Shown piece by piece: positions 22,682 through 33,655 of a DNA stretch of 64,000 nt (within the stretch, counting starts at the first letter, position 1; each line of letters opens with the position of its first letter). Location: the NCBI GenBank assembly GCA_029721435.1, contig CM056576.1:61833876-61897875 (forward strand). Direction: 5' to 3'. The translations under genes and the position numbers were made by a program. The notes beneath the pieces were generated by a model, which was not told where the DNA came from, did not search any database, and saw only the letters and a program-made list of their open reading frames with translations. This stretch comes from Gymnothorax reevesii. Lineage: Eukaryota > Chordata > Actinopteri > Anguilliformes > Muraenidae.

Positions 22682-22749
22682 GGCTGACTACAATAAACAG
22701 TTATGTCCGGATCTTATGCATTGGGCATAACCGTTTATTGCAGTCAGCC
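22682..22749. repeat. 24-bp-arm hairpin
   Basis: GGCTGACTACAATAAACAGTTATG is followed after 20 nt by CATAACCGTTTATTGCAGTCAGCC, its complement with two mismatches. Confidence 0.8.
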
Positions 22750-23025
22750 CTCGATATGCTGGCCTTCGCTTCAGTATTACCACTTCTATTAATACATCCA
22801 TGGTTTCATCAGCGTTGACGAGGCTTTTTGATACAAGGTCGCTGCCGTAGTTGCAATACGTGTTTAAAAAAATGAGGCGCTAGAGTGCATTAATCGTTTG
22901 AATGTAATACACGATTCCAACGCTGGATGGGAGTAATTCCTACACAATGTCCCTTTAACAAAGTCCTTTACGTGGTAGAATATGGTTTAATACAGAGTCT
23001 CAAATGCAGTTGTTAGCACACTTAC

Positions 23026-23099
23026 ATTATTTATCTCTCCATTATCTGTAGCCATTTTCCGGAAAACTGCTTCAGCAATTGGGGATCTGCAAATGTTCC
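23026..23099 (-). CDS. acp1: ACP1 exon 2 (phosphatase loop)
   Basis: This 74-nt exon supplies two bases completing a Gly codon and then 24 residues starting NICRSPIAEAVFRKM. With the end of exon 1 it builds the signature loop C-L-G-N-I-C-R-S of low-molecular-weight protein tyrosine phosphatase. The first Cys is the nucleophile, coming from exon 1, and the Arg of this exon is the phosphate-binding residue. The acceptor follows a pyrimidine-rich run ending TTAAG, and the donor is AAT|GTAAGTGTG. It ends on a whole codon, matching the phase-0 start of both alternative exons at 9334 and 9154. No lesion is visible. The right end of a transposon lies only 67 nt past the donor. Confidence 0.95.
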
Positions 23100-23399
23100 C
23101 TTAATGAAAAGAAAAATAAAAAGTTAAGAATGGCAAGTATTTCCCTCCACTTAAGATGTAAAAATAAGTCACTGAAATGATCTTGAATAACATGCTTTGT
23201 TGCCATCTTTGTAATGAAGGGGTCAAAAATCGAATTTCACAATGGGTGAATTTAGTTTTTCCCCCCTATTATTGTTGTCAAAACCAGAAATAATCGGCCA
23301 ATCATCCCCATATCTTCAGCTGTTCATGGGAATACAGAGCGCAGTACATTCATCATGAAACAACTAAAACAAAAATAACTGGCATCTACAGTGCATCTG

Positions 23400-23475
23400 C
23401 TTAACCCCAAATCAAAAAAGGAAGGGACACCATTTTATATTTAAAACTGAAAGCAGTGATTTGTAAATTAGCCAT
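23400..23475. repeat. Tc1-like terminal inverted repeat relic
   Basis: AACCCCAAATCAAAAAAGGAAGGGACA followed by AAAGCAGTGATTTGTAAATTA resembles the terminal region of the Tc1-type families found elsewhere in this window (for example CCCCAATTC...AGTTGGGACA). Only this end is present. Confidence 0.45.
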
Positions 23476-23559
23476 AATGTTACTTTAACATTTCAACGTA
23501 ATATAACAGGTGAGAAAAGACCATTCCGCTGTACTAGGCTCGCCATTTTCCCATTACTA

Positions 23560-24190
23560 CAGTGAATCTAACAGTTCAGATACTCGATGACTGAACTGCA
23601 TCTCACACCAAATCAAGCCTGCTCTTGAAAACACTCAAGGTTTCTGCCTCAACAATATGGTCAGGCAAGTTATTCCATGCTGAGATAACTCTGCGTGAAA
23701 AAATATTTCGAAATATCCGTGCCACATTTAACCTTGGCTAAATTCCATTTGTGACTCTGAGTTCTACGAATAGAACTTGGCCCATGTAATGCTACATAGT
23801 TAACTTTGTTAATCCCTATAACATATTTAAAGACCTCGATCAGATCACCCCTAAGTCTATTTTCCTAAGACTGAAGAGATTAAAGATCTCTTGCCTCTCC
23901 TCATACCATTCATCTTTTATATCAGAAATATACTTTGTAGCTCTTCTCTGAACCTTTACTAGAGCCTCTATATCCTTCTTAAAGTATGGTCCCCAGTACT
24001 GTACACAATACTGAGAAGTATTATAAGAGAAGTATAGGCTCCTTTATAATTTATATGCATTATCCATATCCCAGCATCCTGTTGGCCTTCTTACCTGCTA
24101 AGGCACAATGGCTAGAACCTGTAAGGGTTTGGTCAACAGTCACTCCCAGATCTTTTTCATGTAGAGCAAATTCCAGTTTCAAACCTCCAA
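23560..24190 (-). pseudogene. CR1-type LINE ORF2, C-terminal fragment
   Basis: Read on the minus strand, the fragment gives the conserved 3' end of a CR1-clade reverse transcriptase protein. In order: EKDLGVTVDQ, KKANRMLGY, then after a frame change YCVQYWGPYFKKDIEAL, VQRRATKYI, and YEERQEIFNLFSLRK. Stops and frameshifts are frequent, so it is an old 5'-truncated copy, as is usual for LINEs. It lies in ACP1 intron 1 in the same orientation as the gene. Confidence 0.85.
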
Positions 24191-24219
24191 TGAAGTAATA
24201 CTGTATAATGTTTTTATTA

Positions 24220-24290
24220 CCTACATGAAAAACCCCAATTCCAATGAAATTGGGAAGTTACGTAACACGTAAAGACAGAATACAATGATC
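24220..24290. repeat. Solo Tc1-like TIR
   Basis: AACCCCAATTCCAATGAAATTGGGAAGTTACG... AAGACAGAATACAATGAT is close to the TIR of the element at 33302-36797 (AGTGAAGTTGGCACG... AACAGAATACAA). Only one end is visible. Confidence 0.5.
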
Positions 24291-24368
24291 TGTTAATGGG
24301 CAATTCCACCGTTATGGATGTTACATTCAGAGGGAATTTATAGCCATTACAACTACCCTCACAGGTTA

Positions 24369-24725
24369 AGGGCCGGGTCATAGTCTATGCAAGGTACGCG
24401 AGCGAATGCGAGCACAGGTCCACTCCATTCCGTTCTCAGAAAAGCCTGAACGCGCGTCCCTTGCTGCGCTGTGCCTCGTTAAAAAGCAGTACACTGCTCA
24501 TGCAATAGGGGGCAGTTAAGTCTTCTCCTTCTCCTTCTTTTTTCTTGTTGGTGTGTTGAACACAGCGTATGGTGCATTATTTGCTTTGTCTCCCCTATTG
24601 GAATCTCACGGAAATACACGCGTTAGTGCGTCACCTTACAAAAATTTGGTCGACACACTTTGCTACGCAAGGTGGCTACATTGCGTTGCTCGATGCGTAC
24701 CTTGCGTAGAGTATGAACAGGCTCC
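24369..24725. mobile_element. ~357-bp inverted-repeat element
   Basis: The left end (GGCCGGGTCATAGTCTATGC, then AAGGTACGCGAGCGAATGCG) is inverted relative to the right end (CGATGCGTACCTTGCGTAGAGTATGAACAGGCTCC). The arms are about 40 bp with mismatches. An ORF across it has no recognisable domain. It is probably a hAT-like MITE. No clear TSD was found. Confidence 0.6.
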
Positions 24726-24755
24726 AAGTTTTACTCCAAGGAACCCAACCTTAAG

Positions 24756-26215
24756 CAGTGTTCGAAATAAGGGGAAAAAATACAACCTAGGAAACAAATC
24801 AGGTTGTCCGCAAGAATTTTTAGTTTAGTTTCTTATCAGACTCGGCATTAGCTCGCTATATCTCTAGCAAAAACAGGACTAATCAATTTGATATGGTTTG
24901 GGATGACAGAGATATACAGGCTGCATGTACTTGAAAACAACATAGCCAAAATGCAATCTAAAGATTCCCTCTTCCTAAGGGTATTAAATTACCAATTATA
25001 AATGAATGCTTATGGAATTTCATATTGGGCTGTACCATTTTTGATAATTTACCCCTCAGCGTCAAAGAGCAGTGAAGTTTCCTACAAGAAGAGTGCCAAC
25101 CGCTTCACTCTCGCTACAGTAATTTTGACTGAACTCTGAATATGCATACAATATGTTAACGCTAATAATATGAGTGCATAGAGTTCGCATAAAGGAAGAT
25201 GCTCATTGTCACATTTTCGAATATACATTCCCTTAGGTTGTTTACGGTTATGTCTGGCTCGTTCGTGCCAGGAGTTTTCCTTGACTAGATTGCCCAAGCC
25301 TGAATTGAAGTGAGCGCCATGGTCTATCTCTACATCTCTGTTTGCCGCGGTACTTTATAATTATTTTTTTAAAAAAGAATGCTTGTGTGCTCACCCGTAC
25401 GAAATGCGTGAAATTTACATGCGGTGGGCCTTACATATGACCAAAATGGTTGCGTTAATCGCAGCCTGAAGTAAATAAAATTTTTACAAATGCATGAATA
25501 AAACTTTCGGGATATTTGGTTGTCGTGAGCAGTTTAGATTGTCTGGATCCATTTCTGGTTGTCTAGACCAGTGTTTCTCAACTCCAGTCCTGGGGACCCA
25601 CTGCCCTACACATTTGTCTGCCAGCTCAGCAATGGCATGATTCAGTCAATCAAATCCTAATCATCAGTCTCCTGCTAAGTTGAAATAGGTGTGGTAAACC
25701 AGGGCTAGTACAATCATACATGATACTTTGGCAACTTTTTGAGTTAAGAAACACCATTTAAGAGGATTTGCAGGTTGACAAAATTGAAATTTGATTTCAG
25801 AGCGACAATTCATTATTTAAAAATATATTTTCATAATTACCTCAAGCTCATGGGACCAAATATAAAATATTTTCTTATCTTTAATTCTGGCCTCCAGATT
25901 TAATGGATTAGATTCATGAAATAAAAAATGACCCACATAGTGAAGTTAGTTTTCTGTTTACTTTTATTGCAACTTGTTCTACTTAGTGTGCTTACGGTTA
26001 GGTCATTGTAAAATGCTGTTCTTAATCAGAAAGTTTAATGTCTTCATTGGGGACACCTGATTCAATGAACTAAGAGACTGACAATTAGTATTAGCTCATT
26101 AAGTGAATCATCCCACTGCTGAGCTGGAACACAAATTTATAGTGCTGTGGGTCCCCAGGACTGGAGTTGAGAACCACTGGTCTAGACGACCAGATAACCG
26201 CGTATTTCGAACACT
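24756..26215. mobile_element. hAT-like element with CAGTGTTCGAAATA ends
   Basis: The left end CAGTGTTCGAAATA (24756) is inverted at 26203-26215 (TATTTCGAACACT). Another hAT-like MITE (25569-26179) is inserted near the right end. CAGTGTT-type termini fit hAT elements. I do not see an obvious flanking duplication and no transposase was recognised in the interior. Confidence 0.5.
25569..26179. mobile_element. 611-bp hAT-type MITE with perfect 8-bp TSD
   Basis: The terminal inverted repeats of about 35 bp (CAGTGTTTCTCAACTCCAGT... CTGGGGACCCAC and its near-exact complement) are flanked by GTCTAGAC at 25561-25568 and 26180-26187. The 8-bp duplication and CAGTG terminus are diagnostic of the hAT superfamily. 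No coding capacity was found. Confidence 0.92.
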
Positions 26216-26244
26216 TATGGGTATTACTAGCTTAGGTCTGAGGC

Positions 26245-27129
26245 TGTTTGATGGGGGAAGAAAAGCCATCCAGTGATGACTGTGTCTTTCACATTTGCCA
26301 AAAAACAACTTGATGATCCCCAAGACTTTTGAGAAAATATTCTGTGGACTGATGAGACAAAAGTTGAAATTTAAGAAGGTATGCGTCCCAATACATCTGG
26401 GGTAACTAACACAGCATTTCATGAAAAGAACATCATACCAACAGTCAAACATGGTGGTGGTGGTGTGATGGTCTGGGGCTGCTTTGCTGCTTCAGCACCT
26501 GGACGACTTGCCATAATTGATGGAACCATGAATTCTACTCTCTACCAGAAAATCCTGAAGGAGAATATCTGACCATCAGTTTGTGACCTCAAGCTCAAGT
26601 GCACTTGGGTGATGCAGCAGGAAAATAATTTGAAACACACCAGTAAGCCCACCTCTGAATGGCGTAAAAAAACAGAATGAAGGTTTTGGAGTGGCCTAGT
26701 CAAAGTCCGGACTTAAGTCCAATTGAGATGCTGTGGCATGACCTTAAACAGACCGTTCATGCTCGAAAAACCTCCAATGTGGCAAACTTAAAACAATTCT
26801 GCAAAGAAGAGTGGGCCAAAATTCCTCTACAGCAAGGCAAAAGACTCATTGCCAGTTATTGCAAACGCTTGATTGCAGTTGCTGTCACCGAGGGTAATTT
26901 TAATTTCAGGGGACAATTACTGTTTCACATAGGGCCAGGTAGGTTTGGATAGCTTTTTTCCCTTACCTAATGAAATCATTATTTAAAAACTGCATGTTGT
27001 ATTTACTCACGTTATCTCTGTCAAATATAAAAATATGTTTGATGATCTGAAACATTTAAGTGTGAGAAATATGCACAAAAAAAAAGAAAGAAATCAGGAA
27101 GGGGGCAAATACTTTTTCATAGCACTGTA
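26245..27129 (+). pseudogene. Tc1-like transposase relic, family D
   Basis: The plus strand carries the catalytic half of a Tc1/mariner transposase in several frames. In order: a WTDET motif (first Asp) near 26345, a VKHGGGGVMVWGCF block at about 26448, a QQENN block where the second catalytic Asp should be (QQDND in active relatives), and WPSQSPDLSPIE with the final acidic residue near 26700. A TIR end follows (GCAAATACTTTTTCATAGCACTGTA) at 27104-27129. The 5' TIR and DNA-binding part are missing. The second Asp is lost and there are stops, so it is dead. It lies in ACP1 intron 1. Confidence 0.88.
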
Positions 27130-27385
27130 CATGTGTAACTCATTACTGGCCAAAAGGGTTAGCATGCTAGCTAATGAATTATTCATCCCATTTCATTCAA
27201 TAGACCGTCAACTAGATGCAAACACCACTGATGGTGATCGATTCCAGAAGAACTGGCCTTGAGAAAATATTAGTTGGCTATTGCCAATGAACGTAATCTG
27301 AACAATTGTGACACGAGAAAGCTGTAATACACCTGTGTGATACCAAACCTGTATCAAATGGGTTGCATCACACCAATTTTTAATA

Positions 27386-27790
27386 CACTCAACAAAAATA
27401 TAAACGCAACACTTTTGTTTTTGCTCCCATTTGTCATGAGATGGAATCAAAGATCTAAAATTCATTCCAGATACACAATATTACCATTTCTCTCAAACAT
27501 TGTTCACAAATCTGTCTAAATGTGTGATAGTGAGCACTTTTGCTTTGCTGAGACAATCCATCCCACCTCACAGGTGTGCCACATTAAGATGCTCATCAGA
27601 CACCATGATTAGTGCACAGGTGTACCTTAGACTGTCCACAATAAAAGGCCACCCTGAAATGTGCAGTTTTGTCTCACAGCAAAATGCCACAGATGGCGCA
27701 AGCATTGAGGGAGCGTGCAATTGGCATGCTGACAGCAGGAATGCAAAACCGGAATTACATTTCAGACATACTAGTTGGGTGGGGTGATTT
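27386..27790 (+). pseudogene. Tc1-like element, 5' end only (family E)
   Basis: After a TA (27384-27385), the sequence CACTCAACAAAAATATAAACG and following bases match a known fish Tc1/mariner terminal type. The transposase start follows at 27684 (MPQMAQALRERAIGMLTAGM), and the frame is lost after about 30 codons near 27780. The remainder of the element is absent. Confidence 0.75.
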
Positions 27791-27950
27791 CAAAAGCGTA
27801 TGTTTACTGCAGCTACTCGCAGCGTCTGAGGTGCGCACTGTGCACTGTGTTAATCCGCCCAGCGGGTTACTCAAAAAAGTAGTTCTGAGTATTTGCTTCA
27901 TGTGTCGTAATGTTTCATAATTACAAATTATTATTTCATTGAATAATTTT

Positions 27951-28114
27951 ATAGAGACCGGCTTTAAACATCTAGACCAGCTACTAACACAGCTCAGACC
28001 ATCTTAAACCAGCTTAGAATTCTAGCAGCTAGAATTGTAAGCTGGTTTAAGATGGTCTGAGCTGTGTTATTAGCTGGTCATAGCTGGTCTAGATGTTTAA
28101 AACTGGTCTCTATA
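27951..28114. repeat. Long near-perfect palindrome (foldback MITE)
   Basis: The arms run from ATAGAGACCGGCTTTAAACA at the left to the complementary TGTTTAAAACTGGTCTCTAT at the right. They pair almost continuously (CAGCTCAGACCATCTTAAACC with its complement) around a short centre near 28030. The neighbouring 28115-28200 sequence is rich in AGCTGGT. The stem is roughly 75 bp. Confidence 0.88.
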
Positions 28115-28569
28115 GCTTGATGAAGGTGATCAAAGCTGGTTAAGCTGGTATTGTCAGCTGGAGTCAGCTGGTCAAGGGCTGGTCGACCAACTAAAACTGT
28201 CCAAAACACAGCTGCAATTTTCAGCAGGGCTGTTGGCTGGCATTTCAGTTTTTTCCCCCCAAAAACTTTGTTAGACAAGTGGTGTATGTTTGTGCACCAG
28301 TGATTGCATTTAAATGATGTGATTCAGTTTGAGACATAACATTACGTCAATGAACCCACGAGACTCGGTAGCAGTATCAAAAAGCTCAAACTTTATTGAT
28401 TTTCGGCTTTTGAAAAATGCGGAACCGGGTACGTACTGGAACCGGGTTTCTTTCCCAATCCTTAGCTTTTATCAATGATTGTCAGAGTGTGCCTGTATGT
28501 ATTGTAGCCTGCCTGAAAGAGTATCTGATACTCCTACAGCACAATCTGACCATCATTGTTGATGAAGAA

Positions 28570-29444
28570 GGGCAATTCCATGGAAACGGAATTACGTTGA
28601 AGAGTAATTTTCATGTCATTTTTACCTGCCATCTATTACTCTAATGCAGTAGCTACTAGCCTGTGTTTTTATCAGTTCCGGCGGTATGTCTACTGAGCTG
28701 TATAACACAAAGTTAGGGGTAATCTATTTTGCAGAAGGCTATACGAAGGTGAAACTGTTCGTACCGGAATTACAGCAGGAAAAATGCCATTATTTTTGCC
28801 TTTACTTTGACAGGTATTTCTCTGAAATCTGGCAATGATAGGCACTAAGGTTAAAGTTAAGCTTAAGTTGGTGGCCTAGGATGTTGACCAGGCCATGGTA
28901 AGTTTATATTGACTGGTATGTTCACAAATATTTTGGAGGATGCCATTTATGAGAAAGTGACAGCAGCAACGGAATTACAAAATGGTAACGGAATTACATT
29001 TTCTGATAATCTTCAAAATCTATTATACTCAAAACAACAAAGCAATTGAAAATTGGTATCATAAAAGATGTTTGTGTTACTGACCTCATCAAAAAATGAT
29101 ATATGTCACAATGAGCAACTGAAATTGTGTGTTTCAATTTCCTGCAATGACTTACAGTCTAAAATTCTTTGGCTACCAATGTATGGAAATACAGTAAATA
29201 CCAGGAAATGGCTAAATGTCTTTTAGGAGTTGTCAGCTTTGGAAAAATCTCCTTGATCCTTGTCTTGGAGATTGGAATTTCGTATTATTTTTTTTTTAAA
29301 TCTAAATTTTGAGAAGACTGTCAAAGATAATTCAAAATGGTTTTCAGTGTCTGATTTAGTAATGAGTCATCTACATGAAAACCTATCTAATATAAAACAC
29401 CTTTTAAAAATTACTATTTTAGCAACTCCCATGTGGAATTGCCC
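28570..29444. mobile_element. ~875-bp inverted-repeat element with GGGCAATTCC ends
   Basis: It starts GGGCAATTCCATGG and ends ATGTGGAATTGCCC. Interior repeats of GGAATTACA (near 28590, 28767, 28970 and 28992) mark a family structure. A related GGGCAATTCCACC end sits alone near 24298. No ORF of note. Confidence 0.55.
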
Positions 29445-31121
29445 AGAAGCTAGCTGAAAGCTGAGGACACTCATGTGGTGCAGATACAGAATTTTAGCGA
29501 CAACATTTTAAAATTAATACTACCTAGACAGTTGGTCAAACCATGGTTTTCACAATTGTTGTTTTGTAGAATTGTTCATACTGTCAATTATTTATTTCAA
29601 GAATTGGTAAAATAATTCTTATTAGCTCTTTTCACTCAATTAAGATGGTAATAATTCATTTGCATCCCACATTATTCACTCAGATGGGCCGATCTGACCA
29701 TTTATCAGTTCTTGTAAAACATGCAGCTGTGGGGGTTTCACATAAAATAAGTTTGTTCTCTTTTTTTTCTCACTTCTTTTTTTTTTTTTTCTTTCTTTAC
29801 TCAAGATAGTAATATATGCATTACAGATAGTGTAGATTGGCTTACTTCACCATATCGCTTTGTGAAAAACGTGTAGCTCCCAGGGGCGCTGCCCCTTGAC
29901 CCTGCTGGGGGCTTGAGCAGCCCCCAGACCCCGGCGTCTTGTAACCGCCTATAGCAATTCAATTTCCTGCTGTCAGAAAAATTAACAAGAACCCTGTAAA
30001 AGTCATCATATTTTACAAGCGATATAACGCGGTCCTTCAGGAGAAACGAACGTGGAATTTGGGGACACTTTAATAAAACAGACGGCGTATTAGTCACGAG
30101 TTCACGCCACGGACGAATTTTAATTAATCAAAACGTCATTCACAAACTGCGGGCAAACAGTTCTGTAAATCACCGGACGGAATCGATCGGCTGCATTCAT
30201 AGTGCGAAGTAAGGCTGCGCGGGGCCAGTATGTCAGAAAAAAAGAGATACGTTTTCAGAAGCATATTCAGCGAACTACTGAAAGAAACACGTTGATTTCT
30301 CTCATCAGCCATCCAATTGTTTCGATCTCTGCTGGTCTCCTTCGCTTAAAACTGGAGTCTGAAGTCGGACTCGTCGGTCGCCGCTACATTCTGTGGTCTG
30401 AATCACTTGCTCCATGGCTTCAGTTCTCGTTCGCCGGAGTCAGAATGGAGGAACTGGCGAACGAACCTGGGACGAATCCTCGTAAGAAACTGAATCATAG
30501 GATCGGTGCCCCTGAGAGGAATCCTAATGCCCACCACTAGAACATTATGCTCAAGACAGAGTGACCGCAGTCAAAGACGGAAGGTGAAGCAGAATCCCAT
30601 TTGGCGCATTCACTCGCGGATGGTAATCCATGATTTGTGATTGATATCAAGTTATCCCTCACCGATTGCACGGACTTTCCCTCACACGGTTAGCTTATTA
30701 CCGTTAGAGGTAGCTCGGCGCCATTAGGTACCACATAAGCATGGTGTTTGATTGTAACTGACAGCGAACACCAATATTATCAAAATTTGTTCAACATCAA
30801 AATGAGAACAAGTCCCTAAACGAACATTAATTTATTATGGGAAGGGAGCTAGGCTGTGACTACCAGTATGGCTTTCAAAGATTAGGAAAATCAACGCAAT
30901 TATTAGCCGGACACTAGCAACTGGATAGGTCATATATCGACACTGACAGTCAATCTGACTCAAAAGATCCGCACTGGTCATCATGGCAGTAATTAATAGA
31001 AATGTAGCGACGCATGACATTACATGGGTTAATGTTCCAACTAATATCAATTAATTAGTCAAAATTTAACAACATGCATAGGTTTAACGTCTCGAACAGT
31101 GTCACGTAACATCTTTCTTAC
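29445..31121. other. ACP1 intron 1, proximal part
   Basis: No protein-coding exon was recognised. The GC-rich passage near 29878-29935 (GGGGCGCTGCCCCTTGACC... GGGGGCTTGAGCAGCCCCC) looks like part of a dispersed repeat with hairpin potential. A 112-codon frame at 30202-30540 lacks any feature I know. Confidence 0.4.
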
Positions 31122-31164
31122 CCAAACAAACGAATAACACCGACTTTCCACCGCCACCAGCCAT
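31122..31164 (-). CDS. acp1: ACP1 exon 1 (start codon and nucleophile Cys)
   Basis: The start ATG is at 31164-31162. The exon codes MAGGGGKSVLFVCLG up to a phase-1 donor (G|GTAAGAAA). This matches the N-terminus of low-molecular-weight protein tyrosine phosphatase, with the nucleophilic Cys of the CX5R loop in VCLG. Exon 2 at 23099 supplies the next bases (GG, then NICRS), so the join is in phase. Upstream on the minus strand is a short 5' UTR containing GAAGAAGAA-like sequence, and a TAAAAATA box near 31205-31213. No typical CpG island is evident. The Gly-rich beginning differs from the mammalian MAEQ start, which is a tolerated variable region. Confidence 0.93.
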
Positions 31165-31399
31165 GTTGCTTGTGCGTGTTCTTCTTCGTTGAGTTTAACT
31201 GTATTTTTACACCAACTGGTGCATAACCGCCATCAACTGGTATGGAGTGTGGATCAAGAGGTCGAGTCACCATTTTTCCCCCTAAAAATACTCATATCTT
31301 CTCAAGTACATAAGTCATTCTAAAATACCCAATCAAGATTTGTTAACACTCACTTCTCGAATTCTTTTGTAAAATATCTATTAAATCAAAGCATACTTT

Positions 31400-32110
31400 T
31401 ACCTTTCTAAAGTTTTAACTCATGTGCCTCCTCTCTGCCTCATATCTCTTAGTGTTTCAACACGTTATATTGTCTCTTCCTGCCCACAGTGGTCATACCT
31501 ACATGCATTATGCTCACCTATTTTCAAGAGTGCACTGTTAAGTCCAGCATGTCTCCTCTCTTGTTCCTTCCTGCTGACCTCATTTCTCCCACTTACTTTT
31601 GAATTTGTTGCTTTTTCCATCTTTCCTTTAATCTCTGCATAATAATGCTGTTTACTTCAGTCTTGCTGACTGTAACAAGAAAATCAATGTGACTCTTTTT
31701 TGTAACCTCCTTTACAAGCTTGTTTACAATTTCATTCCCTTTGATCCCCAACGCTGGTACTTAAACTATTACTATATGACCCTTCATTTGAATTTGGGTG
31801 TCGCTCTTCTATCAATATGTCGGACCAGCAATCTGAACGACCATACAGTAAACTGATTAACAATGAATTTGAGTCTGAACAAATGATTGCTCTCGACGAT
31901 CTTGTCTTTTCTATTCACTGCAGTGCTGATGATATTGCAAGCGTTTCTCCTGTGTAAACTGACAATTCCTCACTGATCCTTTTCCCTATTTTGAAATGAA
32001 ACTCTATAATAATCAAACCGAGTTGTCCTTGCAAAACATTAAAGTGAGTGCAATGCATCAGGGGCAAGGAAGCCTGTCCTTCCCTTAATATGGGGCTTTA
32101 TACTGTATAA
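31400..32110 (-). pseudogene. I/Nimb-type LINE: RNase H and C-terminal fragment
   Basis: Read on the minus strand from about 32090: an RNase H-like part (GETLAISSALQ, then a segment with ICSDS), next VGIKGNE-like residues (GIKGNEIVNKLVKE near 31750), then the C-terminal region (RHAGLNSALLKIGEH, a CRYDHCGQEET zinc-like motif) near 31560-31450. RNase H followed by a Cys/His-type C-terminal motif is typical of I-clade LINEs, including Nimb in fish. Stops and frameshifts occur, so it is a dead 5'-truncated copy. Confidence 0.7.
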
Positions 32111-32659
32111 TGCCCGACTATAAAGCAAGACGTATCAGGGAAAGACCGGATAAATGGTGCGGCGCGAATTTAAATTTCTTTCACAAATGGTGTTTTTTTT
32201 ACTTTGAGTATGGTTTCCTATGTCGAGTCTAGATAATAAATGAGTGGATTTTGAAAAAATATCAGTTTGATGTGGCATAGGGTACTGATGGCAAAACGAA
32301 GCTTTCTGAAGCATTTGGGACTTTTGGTAAATTGTGACAGAAATTAGGTCACAAGTCGCAGCTTCATTCATAGCGCTTGTCGGTGACATCTAACGGTGAA
32401 ATGGATGTTTTGCAATCAAATGATGGTGCACGTAAACAGGATTGTTTTAGAGCACACACTTAATAATTTTGATGAACATATCAGTGTCGTGTTTTTATTG
32501 TACATGACAGGTTGGTTAGAAGTCTGACTCCAGTGTTGTAATATTATGTAATGGATACATTTCTAAAGATTATAGGGCAGAGGTATTTACTGTGGGGCAG
32601 TAGAAATGCTTGGTGGAAAGAACAATAATTGCAATAAACAATGCCAACTCAACAACCCA

Positions 32660-33060
32660 CTAATGCAGCTGGGTTCCCAACGTGGGTCCCAAGGACCCCC
32701 TCGATACACTGGTTTTCATTCCAGCTGCAACTGCAATCACTATTTTAAACAGCTGTTAATTTTTCTTCATTAAGTTCTTTACATATTTAATTATTTACCA
32801 TCTTTGGCCACACAATATGAAATAACTCTAGCTGTACAGCATGAGGGATAAAAACTGTGCTTTATGGCAAAAAAGTGCAAATTTTCACTGATAGAGTTAA
32901 AATTATCAAAATACTTCAGGTTTGGGTGAATACTGTATTCTGATTGGCTTCAGGGAGTGCATTTTTTTTTAAATATACAGACACCTAAGTAGTTCCAAGG
33001 CAATCACATGGCCCAAGATCAGAGGAACTGAAGAGCCTTCCCAGGGCCTGCGCTAGGACG
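32660..33060. repeat. Probable hAT-like repeat end
   Basis: GGTTCCCAACGTGGGTCCCAAGG and the following CACTGGTTTTCATTCCAGCTG look like one end of a fish hAT-like MITE. The matching right end is not seen. The rest of 32110-33300 shows no gene. Confidence 0.35.
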
Positions 33061-33655
33061 GCATTAGATGAGATTAGATTAGAAGTAGATCCAATGAAAA
33101 TATCTGTTCACTGTTCTAAATTAATACACTGGCTACAGCTGGTGCTGGTAACTATGGCAGCAGGGACGGAGTCAAAACCATTTACAATTTATTGCAACAA
33201 GGTAACAAGCTGTCCCAACTCCAGAAGACAAGTAGTGCCGATCATAGTGAGTCCCCAGTTGTAAAACATGCTCCCTCAAAGTCCACTATGTACAAAACCA
33301 AAAACCAGTGAAGTTGGCACGTAGTGTAAATCGTAAATAAAAACAGAATACAAAGATTTGCAAATCCTTTTGAACCTATATTCAATTGAATACACTGCAA
33401 AGACAAGTTACTTAGTGTTCGAACAGGTAAACTTTGTAATTTTTCGCAAATATTAGCTCATTTGGAATTTGATGCCTGCAACATGTTTAAAAAAAGCTGG
33501 CACAAGTGGCAAAAAAGACTGAGTGAGTTGAGGAATGCTCATCTAACACTTATTTGGAACATCCCACAGGTGAATGGGCTTATTGGGAACAGGTGGGTGC
33601 CATGATTGGGTATAAAAGCAGCTTCCCTGAAATACTCAGTCATTCACAAACAAGG

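Larger units (their letters stand above)
19780..22954. mobile_element. TTAA-flanked DNA transposon, Kolobok-like, 3.2 kb
   Basis: The element begins AGGGACAATGTGTA and ends with the complement of AGGGACATTGTGTA (13 of 14 bases match). It is bounded by TTAA on both sides (19776-19779 and 22955-22958), the target duplicated by Kolobok and piggyBac transposons. The AGGG terminus fits Kolobok better than the CCC terminus of piggyBac. It carries one good coding exon (20125-20330) and nested inverted repeats, and no complete transposase. It lies in ACP1 intron 2, with its right end 67 nt from the exon 2 donor. Confidence 0.75.
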
